Shown: in pieces, positions 1-4,535 of the stretch
How positions within the stretch are numbered: the stretch's first letter is position 1
How the letters are laid out: each line of letters starts with the position of its first letter
Source: Streptomyces wedmorensis
GTDB taxonomy: Bacteria; Actinomycetota; Actinomycetes; Streptomycetales; Streptomycetaceae
Reading direction: 5' to 3'
Assembly (NCBI RefSeq): GCF_000716445.1
Contig: NZ_JNWK01000121.1
Location: 1 to 5,592 of the forward strand
DNA: 5,592 nucleotides
The notes under the pieces: generated by a model
What the model was told of the DNA's origin: nothing
What the model saw: only the letters and a program-made list of their open reading frames with translations
Database searches by the model: none
Translations under genes and position numbers: made by a program

Positions 1-98
1 GGGAAACGCCCGGTTACATTCCGAACCCGGAAGCTAAGCCTTTCAGCGCCGATGGTACTGCAGGGGGGACCCTGTGGGAGAGTAGGACACCGCCGAAC
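1..98 (+). rRNA. rrf: 5S ribosomal RNA, 3' part (5' end cut by window edge)
   Basis: This is the 3' part of 5S rRNA, the small RNA of the large ribosomal subunit. The stretch CCGAACCCGGAAGCTAAGCC (21-40) is the typical bacterial 5S loop B/helix III region. GATGGTACTGCAGGGGGGAC (51-70) followed by CCTGTGGGAGAGTAGGACAC (71-90) forms the helix IV/V region as found in Streptomyces. The terminal CACCGCCGAAC is the 3' strand of helix I, whose 5' partner lies outside the window. Roughly 20 nt of the 5' end are missing. The 3' end is placed at 98 by recall of streptomycete 5S and could shift by 1-3 nt. In bacteria 5S is normally last in a 16S-23S-5S operon, so an rRNA operon is expected to the left. 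The flank AATCATTGT just after it is locally A/T-rich, which would suit 3' end trimming (inference). Confidence 0.96.
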
Positions 99-110
99 AA
101 TCATTGTGGG

Positions 111-140
111 AAAGCCCCGCACCTCATGGTGCGGGGCTTT
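111..140 (+). terminator. Intrinsic terminator of the rRNA operon, probably bidirectional
   Basis: A perfect 13-bp inverted repeat pairs AAAGCCCCGCACC (111-123) with GGTGCGGGGCTTT (128-140) around a TCAT loop. It starts 12 nt after the 5S end. On the + strand the stem runs into TTTTCTGCGTTT, a reasonable U-tract for ending rRNA transcription. The arms have A/T ends, so the - strand transcript of the convergent regulator operon also gets a CTTT tail, although CCC follows it. The hairpin therefore probably insulates both transcription units, with the stronger action on the rRNA side. Confidence 0.93.
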
Positions 141-155
141 TCTGCGTTTACGGCA

Positions 156-191
156 CTTTCCGTGTCCACAGGGCTTTCCGTGTCCGCGGGG
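156..191. repeat. Tandem 18-bp direct repeat between terminator and regulator gene
   Basis: Two adjacent 18-bp units, 156-173 and 174-191, share an exact 12-bp core, CTTTCCGTGTCC. By eye they match at 16 of 18 positions; the tails are ACAGGG and GCGGGG. The repeat lies downstream of the rRNA terminator and ends 4 bp before the stop codon of the response regulator gene. No function is known. It could be a chance small duplication or part of the 3' untranslated region of the - strand operon. Confidence 0.7.
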
Positions 192-195
192 CCGT

Positions 196-870
196 TCAGG
201 CCGGCGTGACGAGCTGGGTGTCGTAGGCGAGGATCACCGCTTGGACGCGGTCGCGGGTGCCGGTCTTGGCGAGGATGCGGCCGACGTGGGTCTTCACCGT
301 GGATTCGGCGAGGTGGAGGCGGTCGGCGATCTCGGTGTTGGACCAGCCCTGGCCGATGACGGTGAGGATCTCGCGCTCGCGTTCGGTGAGGGGGGCGAGG
401 CGGGGGTCCTCGGGGCGGGGAGCGGCGTCCACCGTGGGGGACGGGGGGAGGTGGTGGATGTAGGCGTCCAGGAGACGGCGGGTGAGGCTCGGGGCGACGA
501 CGGCGTCGCCGGCGGCGACCGCGCGGATGCCGGCGAGGAGTTCCTCCGGCTGGGCGTCCTTCACCAGGAAGCCGCTGGCGCCGGCGCGGAGGCCGTCGTA
601 CGCGTACTCGTCGAGGTCGAAGGTGGTGACGATCAGGACGCGGGTGCGGGCGCCCGTGGCGATGATGCGGCGGGTGGCCTCGATGCCGTCGAGGCCGGGC
701 ATGCGGATGTCCATCAGGACGAGGTCGGGGTGGTGACGGTCGACCAGGCGGATGGCCTCGGTGCCGTTCGAGGCCTCGCCGACGACGGTCATGTCGTCCT
801 GGCTCTCCAGCAGCATGCGGAAGCCGAAGCGCTGCATCGGCTGGTCGTCCGCGATGAGAACGGTCGTCAC
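196..870 (-). CDS. Two-component response regulator, LuxR/NarL family
   Basis: This is a complete 224-aa cytoplasmic response regulator, the usual length for the NarL/FixJ family. The receiver domain (about residues 3-120) shows the acidic pair D8-D9, the phospho-acceptor D54 in LMDIRMPG, the T82/T83 switch position and K104 in FLVKDA. A Pro/Ala-rich linker (about 140-160) leads to a LuxR-type helix-turn-helix (about 161-220) with the signature LTEREREIL, then SNTEIADRLHLAESTVKTHV and a GRIL..TGTRDRVQAV recognition helix region. All key phosphorylation residues are present, so it should be a working DNA-binding regulator. The start is GTG. It overlaps the kinase stop codon in a GTGA junction, and AAGGA lies 9 nt upstream inside the kinase gene, which points to translational coupling. 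It is last in the operon and its partner is almost certainly the kinase just upstream. The target promoter is probably that of this operon (inference). The membership is very sure; the regulon is unknown. Confidence 0.96.
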   Translation of the reverse strand: MTTVLIADDQPMQRFGFRMLLESQDDMTVVGEASNGTEAIRLVDRHHPDLVLMDIRMPGLDGIEATRRIIATGARTRVLIVTTFDLDEYAYDGLRAGASGFLVKDAQPEELLAGIRAVAAGDAVVAPSLTRRLLDAYIHHLPPSPTVDAAPRPEDPRLAPLTEREREILTVIGQGWSNTEIADRLHLAESTVKTHVGRILAKTGTRDRVQAVILAYDTQLVTPA

Positions 871-2126
871 GAGGAGGAGTCCTTCTGGGGAAGTCGGAGC
901 CGGACGGCCCAGCCGCCGGTCGGCAGGGGGCCGCATTCGAGTGTGCCGTCGTAGAGGGCCGCGCGCTCGCGCATTCCGGTGAGTCCCTGGCCGCGACCTC
1001 GCTCTCGGGCCTGGTCCGGGCGGGGGGCGCCGGCCGCCGGGGTGTTCGTGATGTCGGCCCGTACGTCGTCGGGCGTGTGAGTGAGGGTGACCGTCGCCCG
1101 GGCGCCCGGACCCGCGTGCTTGAGGGTGTTGGTGAGGGCCTCCTGGACGACCCGGTAGACCGTCAGTTGGGCACCCGGTGAGAGGGGGTGGACCGGCGGG
1201 TCGGCGGGGAGGTCGAGGTGCACCGGGAGACCAGCCTTCCGTACGCCGGTGACGAGGGCGTCGAGGTCGGACAGGGTGGGCTGGGGGTCGCGGACTGCTT
1301 CCTGGTCGTCGTCGTGCAGGACGTCGAGGAGACGGCGGAGTTCGGCGAGGGCCTCGCGGCTCGTCGTGCCGATGGCTTCGAGGGCCTGGGCGGCGCGCTC
1401 CGGGCTCTTGGCCGCCGCGTAGCGGCCGCCGTCCGCGAGGCCGGTGATGACCGAGAGGTTGTGGCCGATGATGTCGTGCATCTCGCGGGCGATGCGGGTG
1501 CGTTCGGCGGCGGCGGCGAGCCGGACCTCCTGGTCGCGTTCGACCTCCAGGCGGCGGGCGCGGTCGACGAGAGCGGCGGTGTGGTCCTTGCGGGAGCGGA
1601 CCGCGATGCCGAGGAGGGCGACGAGCGCGTACGCCCACAGGGTGGGGACGATGCGCTGGTCCCAGCTCTGGGTGGGGAAGCGGACCCCGCCCGTGACGAG
1701 CGGGGGCAGCAGCAGGGCGAAGGACACCAGCAGGGCGCGGGGCGGTCGGCTGAGCGCGATGTGGAAGAGCGGGAGCATCTGGAGGTACGAGGCCTGGAGG
1801 AAGGCTCCGGACGCGTCGCTGACGAGGACCGCGCAGGCCATCACCGTCAGGACGGCCAGGGGGTGACGCCGGCGCCAGTAGAGGGGCACGGTGAGGGCCA
1901 GGCTCAGGGTGAACACGAGCCAGACGGGGACGCCCGGGTCGCGGGCGGTGTTCCGCCAGCCGCCTGCGGCGTCGACGAGGGCCGCCACCGTCCACAGTGC
2001 GGTGAGCGCCCCGTCCCACACCCAGGGGTGCCGGGCGTCGAAGGCGCGGGCCCGGGCGAGCAGGCGCTGTGCGTGCCTGCTCGGGCCCGTCGTCCCCGTC
2101 GGCTGCGGTGTCTCCTGGGTGATCAC
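867..2126 (-). CDS. Sensor histidine kinase, NarL-partner type (HisKA_3), multi-pass membrane
   Basis: This is a 419-aa membrane histidine kinase. The N-terminal half has about five hydrophobic segments (roughly residues 38-53, 67-84, 89-107, 129-146 and 160-176). The loops between them are short, so no large extracellular sensor domain exists. A charged helix (about 177-210) leads into the HisKA_3 dimerisation and phospho-acceptor region ERTRIAREMHDIIGHNLSVI, with H217 as the expected phosphorylated residue. The HATPase_c domain follows, with the N-box YRVVQEALTNTLKHA (N333), a DITNT segment (358-362) and the glycine-rich GRGQGLTGMRERA lid region (377-389). All catalytic motifs are intact. 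The start is GTG, 13 nt after the permease stop. A GAGGA ribosome binding site at 2137-2141 overlaps that stop codon, and no better in-frame start lies upstream. The layout matches intramembrane-sensing kinases that sit beside ABC transporters and respond to membrane-active compounds or to the transporter itself. The ligand is unknown. Confidence 0.95.
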   Translation of the reverse strand: MITQETPQPTGTTGPSRHAQRLLARARAFDARHPWVWDGALTALWTVAALVDAAGGWRNTARDPGVPVWLVFTLSLALTVPLYWRRRHPLAVLTVMACAVLVSDASGAFLQASYLQMLPLFHIALSRPPRALLVSFALLLPPLVTGGVRFPTQSWDQRIVPTLWAYALVALLGIAVRSRKDHTAALVDRARRLEVERDQEVRLAAAAERTRIAREMHDIIGHNLSVITGLADGGRYAAAKSPERAAQALEAIGTTSREALAELRRLLDVLHDDDQEAVRDPQPTLSDLDALVTGVRKAGLPVHLDLPADPPVHPLSPGAQLTVYRVVQEALTNTLKHAGPGARATVTLTHTPDDVRADITNTPAAGAPRPDQARERGRGQGLTGMRERAALYDGTLECGPLPTGGWAVRLRLPQKDSSS

Positions 2127-2139
2127 CGGGTCATCATCC

Positions 2140-2922
2140 TCATACGTCGCGGTGCTTGAGCAACAGCGCGGGCACGGCGACCGCCACGGCCGCCCACAGG
2201 AGCAGGGCGAGGAGGGCGGCGCCGGGGGAGGCCGCGCCGGGTAGCGGGGTCGCGGAGCCGAGGGCGCCGGCGGCCTGGGTGGGGAAGTAGCGGACGGCCG
2301 TGTCCATCGCCTCGTACGGGAGCATGCCGAGGATCTCCGGCACGATCAGGACCCCGCCGACGAAGGCGCCGATGGCGCCCGGGACGGAGCGGAGGCCGGC
2401 GCCGAGACCGAGGGCGATCAGGCCGAGGAGGGTGACGCCGGCGGCGTTGCCCGCGATGGCGGCGAGGACGCCGTCGTCGGTGAGGGAGGCGGCCTGGTCG
2501 GTGTCGGAGAGGAAGAACTGGGCCGTCAGGAAGGTCAGCAGGGCGGTCGGGAAGGAGACCGCGAACACGACGGTGGTGTAGACGGCTGCCTTCGCCCACA
2601 GGACGGGGAGGCGGCGGGGGACGGCGGTGAGGGTGGCGCGGATCATGCCCGTCGCGTACTCGCCGGCGGTGACGAGGATGCCGAGGACGGCGAGGGCGAT
2701 GCCGCCGAGCTGGGAGCCGTACAGGGCGAGGACGACGGTGTCGACGTCGGAGTCGCCGCCGTCGGAGGTGTAGGTGGCGCCCATGAGGATGCCGACGCCG
2801 AGGAGGAGCGCGGCGGCGGTGAGGACGGTGATCCAGGTGGAGCGGACCGTCCACAGCTTGTGCCACTCCGAGCGGAGGACGCGGGTCGTGGTGAGGGCGT
2901 GGGCGGGCGCGGGGGTGGTCAT
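2140..2922 (-). CDS. ABC-2 type transporter permease subunit
   Basis: This 260-aa integral membrane protein should form the channel for the ATPase encoded just upstream. Six hydrophobic segments can be seen at about residues 29-49, 67-86, 108-135, 152-176, 180-200 and 233-255. The N-terminal stretch LRSEWHKLWTVRSTW and the motif EYATGMIRATLTAVPRR (88-104) after the second helix are typical of ABC-2 permeases of the BcrB/NatB kind; the latter is the cytosolic region thought to contact the ATPase. The length is normal for the family and nothing looks broken. The ATG start overlaps the ATPase stop in an ATGA junction, with AGGGAG (2930-2935) 7 nt upstream, so the two subunits should be made in a coupled way. 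One ATPase plus one permease gene suggests homodimers of each. The substrate cannot be read from the sequence; peptide antibiotics, lipids, ions or other hydrophobic compounds are all possible for this family. Confidence 0.92.
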   Translation of the reverse strand: MTTPAPAHALTTTRVLRSEWHKLWTVRSTWITVLTAAALLLGVGILMGATYTSDGGDSDVDTVVLALYGSQLGGIALAVLGILVTAGEYATGMIRATLTAVPRRLPVLWAKAAVYTTVVFAVSFPTALLTFLTAQFFLSDTDQAASLTDDGVLAAIAGNAAGVTLLGLIALGLGAGLRSVPGAIGAFVGGVLIVPEILGMLPYEAMDTAVRYFPTQAAGALGSATPLPGAASPGAALLALLLWAAVAVAVPALLLKHRDV

Positions 2923-3821
2923 GCGGGGGCTCCCTGGTATTCGACGGAGTCGTGGGTGAGGGCCATGAACGCCTGCTCCAGGGAGGCTGCCCGGGGCGTG
3001 AGTTCGTGGAGGGCGAGGCCGTGGGCGGCGGCCGTGCGGCCGATCTCCGGGGCGTCGGGGCCGGTGACGAGGAGGGTGTCGGGGGCCTCGACGGTGACCT
3101 GGGCGCCGGGCAGCAGGCCGCGCAGCCGGTCGGGCTCGGGGGTGACGACCTTGACGGAGGCGCCGCCCGAGGACCGTACGAGCTCGTCGACGGTGGTGTC
3201 GGCGAGGAGGCGGCCCTTGCCGATGATGATCAGGTGGTCGGCGGTGAGGGCCGTCTCGCTCATCAGGTGGGAGGAGACGAGGACGGTCCGGCCTTCGGCG
3301 GCCAGGGACTTGAGGAGGGTTCGGATCCACAGGACGCCCTCGGGGTCGAGGCCGTTGACCGGTTCGTCGAGTATGACGGTGGCCGGGTCGCCGAGGAGCG
3401 CGGCGGCGATGCCGAGGCGCTGGCCCATGCCGAGGGAGAAGCCCTTGACGCGTTTGCGGGCGACGTGGGTGAGGCCGGTGAGGGCGAGGACCCGCTCCAC
3501 GCGTGCGCGGGGGATGCCGTGGGTGTGTGCGAGGGCCATGAGGTGGTCGTACGCCGAGCGGCCGGGGTGCACGGAGCGGGCTTCGAGGAGCACGCCGACG
3601 CGGGTGAGCGGGGCGGGGTGGGCGGCGTAGGGGCGGCCGTCGACGGTGGCGTGGCCGCGGGTCGGGGCGTCGAGGCCGAGGAGCATGCGGAGGGTGGTCG
3701 ACTTGCCGGCGCCGTTGGGGCCGAGGAAGCCGGTGACGGTGCCGGGGTGGACCGTGAAGCCGAGGTCCCGGACGACGGTGGTGTCCCCGTAGCGCTTGGT
3801 GAGGTTCTCTGCTCGGATCAT
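2919..3821 (-). CDS. ABC transporter ATP-binding protein (BcrA/drug-export type)
   Basis: This 300-aa ATPase should energise the permease encoded next. It has the Walker A motif GPNGAGKST (34-42), the signature SLGMGQR (129-135), Walker B VILDEP (149-154), the D-loop NGLDP (156-160) and the switch histidine H185 in VSSHLMSE, so it should be active. At the Q-loop position it reads GVLLE (76-80) with Glu80 in place of Gln. I know this substitution from the BcrA-like subfamily, so it is not a defect. About 80 residues follow the nucleotide-binding core, including RAASLEQAFMALT near the end, as is usual for drug-export ATPases. ATG at 3819-3821 is the only credible start, because no in-frame ATG, GTG or TTG lies just upstream. 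The only purine-rich motif before it, GGGGAC, directly abuts the start and is too close to be a good ribosome binding site. It is the first gene of the four-gene operon and overlaps the permease start by 4 nt. Confidence 0.95.
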   Translation of the reverse strand: MIRAENLTKRYGDTTVVRDLGFTVHPGTVTGFLGPNGAGKSTTLRMLLGLDAPTRGHATVDGRPYAAHPAPLTRVGVLLEARSVHPGRSAYDHLMALAHTHGIPRARVERVLALTGLTHVARKRVKGFSLGMGQRLGIAAALLGDPATVILDEPVNGLDPEGVLWIRTLLKSLAAEGRTVLVSSHLMSETALTADHLIIIGKGRLLADTTVDELVRSSGGASVKVVTPEPDRLRGLLPGAQVTVEAPDTLLVTGPDAPEIGRTAAAHGLALHELTPRAASLEQAFMALTHDSVEYQGAPA

Positions 3822-3828
3822 GTCCCCG

Positions 3829-3834
3829 ACGGTA
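3829..3834 (-). promoter_or_regulatory. Candidate -10 element for leaderless transcription of the ABC operon
   Basis: On the - strand the hexamer TACCGT fits the actinobacterial TANNNT -10 consensus. It ends 7 nt before the ATPase ATG, which would put the transcription start on or next to the A of the start codon. Together with the lack of a well-spaced Shine-Dalgarno sequence, this suggests a leaderless mRNA, a common form in actinobacteria. No convincing TTGACA-like -35 is seen at 17-18 nt spacing; the region reads CGGACGAACC. This would fit a promoter that depends on an activator. The call rests on six bases and a spacing, so it is only a candidate. Confidence 0.4.
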
Positions 3835-3886
3835 GGGAGCGGGTGCCGGGGGTTCGTCCGACCGTGGGCGGGAGGTGGGGAGCGGG

Positions 3887-3906
3887 CGTGGTACCTCGGT
3901 ACGACG
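3887..3906. promoter_or_regulatory. Imperfect inverted repeat, candidate operator in the divergent promoter region
   Basis: The 20-bp stretch CGTGGTACCTCGGTACGACG has dyad symmetry: CGT-x-GTACC, a 2-bp centre TC, then GGTAC-x-ACG. Eight of nine arm positions pair. It lies in the 144-bp region between the ABC operon and the divergent acetyltransferase gene, about 65-85 bp upstream of the ATPase start codon and 59 bp before the acetyltransferase start. NarL/LuxR-type regulators commonly bind dyads as dimers at such distances, so the operon's own regulator is the first suspect. That link is inference. Confidence 0.45.
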
Positions 3907-3919
3907 AGGGGCGCTGACC

Positions 3920-3930
3920 AGGAATTTCCT
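3920..3930. promoter_or_regulatory. Short palindrome AGGAATTTCCT upstream of the acetyltransferase gene
   Basis: Five-base arms AGGAA and TTCCT surround a single T. It is an A/T-rich island in an otherwise very G+C-rich region, 35 bp before the acetyltransferase start. It could be part of that gene's promoter or a protein-binding site, but it is short and might be chance. No clear -10 hexamer of the TANNNT form could be found for the acetyltransferase. Confidence 0.22.
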
Positions 3931-3952
3931 TGTCGGAGCGGCGGAGACGGGC

Positions 3953-3956
3953 GAGG
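3953..3956 (+). promoter_or_regulatory. Ribosome binding site that decides the acetyltransferase start
   Basis: GAGG lies 9 nt before the ATG at 3966 and directly abuts the alternative ATG at 3957. Normal spacing therefore favours the second ATG. A TTG at 3930 in the same frame would add 12 residues, mostly arginines, with no family resemblance. Confidence 0.6.
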
Positions 3957-3965
3957 ATGCTCGGC

Positions 3966-4526
3966 ATGGACTTCTCGATACGTGTGATCCGTTCCGACGA
4001 GTGGGAGGAGGGCCGGGAGCTGCGGCTCGTGGCGCTGCGCGACCCGGTCGCGCACCTCGCGTTCCTGGATACGTACGAGGACGCCGTCGCGCGTCCCGAC
4101 TCGTTCTGGCAGGAGCGGACGGAGGGGGCGTCGGAGGACGGGCCCGGTGACGTGCGCCAGTTCGTGGCGGAGGCGGCGGACGGGCGGTGGCTCGGCACGG
4201 TGACGGTGCTCGTGGAGCGGGCCGGCACCGAGACGTACTTCGGGGACGTGCCCGCGGTCGAGCAGACGCATGTGGTGGGCGTGTTCGTACGGGACGAGGC
4301 ACGCGGCTCCGGGGTGATCGACGCGCTGTACGAGGCGGCGGTGGAGTGGTCGTGGTCGCTGGAGCAGGGGGTCGAGCGGGTGCGGCTGTACGTCCACGGC
4401 GAGAACGTGCGGGCCCAGGCGGCGTACCGGCGGATGGGGTTCGTGGACACCGGTGTCCGGGTCGCCCTGCACGGCCAGGAGGACGCGCAGGAGCTGGAGT
4501 TCGAGCTGCTGCGTCCGGCCGGGTAG
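3966..4526 (+). CDS. GNAT-family N-acetyltransferase
   Basis: This 186-aa protein is a single GNAT domain that should move an acetyl group from acetyl-CoA to an amine. The substrate is unknown. The N-terminal part has RVIRSDEWEEGRELRLVALRD, the usual first strand and helix. Motif A is VVGVFVRDEARGSGVIDALY (103-122): R113-G-S-G116 forms the pyrophosphate-binding turn, though Ile118 stands where Gly or Ala is most common. Motif B is RLYVHGENVRAQAAYRRMGF (140-159), with N148 and Y154 at the positions often used for CoA contact and general acid. The length is standard. The ATG at 3966 was chosen over 3957 and over TTG at 3930 because of the ribosome binding site spacing. It is transcribed away from the ABC/two-component operon, with 144 bp between them, so shared control is possible. 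Its stop lies 9 bp from the stop of the convergent VirD4-like gene. Roles could include drug or metabolite acetylation or protein-N-terminal acetylation; the sequence does not decide. Confidence 0.9.
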   Translation: MDFSIRVIRSDEWEEGRELRLVALRDPVAHLAFLDTYEDAVARPDSFWQERTEGASEDGPGDVRQFVAEAADGRWLGTVTVLVERAGTETYFGDVPAVEQTHVVGVFVRDEARGSGVIDALYEAAVEWSWSLEQGVERVRLYVHGENVRAQAAYRRMGFVDTGVRVALHGQEDAQELEFELLRPAG

Positions 4527-4535
4527 TTCCGCTCC

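Noticed and set aside
97..107. Short inverted repeat ACAAT-C-ATTGT right after the 5S gene as an operator
   Set aside because: It overlaps the mature 3' end and flank of the rRNA, where it more likely reflects the trimming region than a protein-binding site.
52..954. Long open frame on the + strand running from inside the 5S rRNA across the regulator gene
   Set aside because: It begins in the 5S gene, crosses the terminator and mirrors the regulator coding strand. Its composition (Gly/Ala/Asp/Glu/Val-rich, no recognisable motif) is typical of antisense frames in G+C-rich DNA.
1188..2159. Open frame on the + strand opposite the histidine kinase gene
   Set aside because: No domain or motif is recognisable, and the opposite strand carries a kinase with all catalytic boxes intact.
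3822..4472. N-terminal extension of the ATPase up to 4472
   Set aside because: The extension lies antisense to the acetyltransferase gene, lacks any motif, and the family N-terminus starts at the ATG at 3819-3821.
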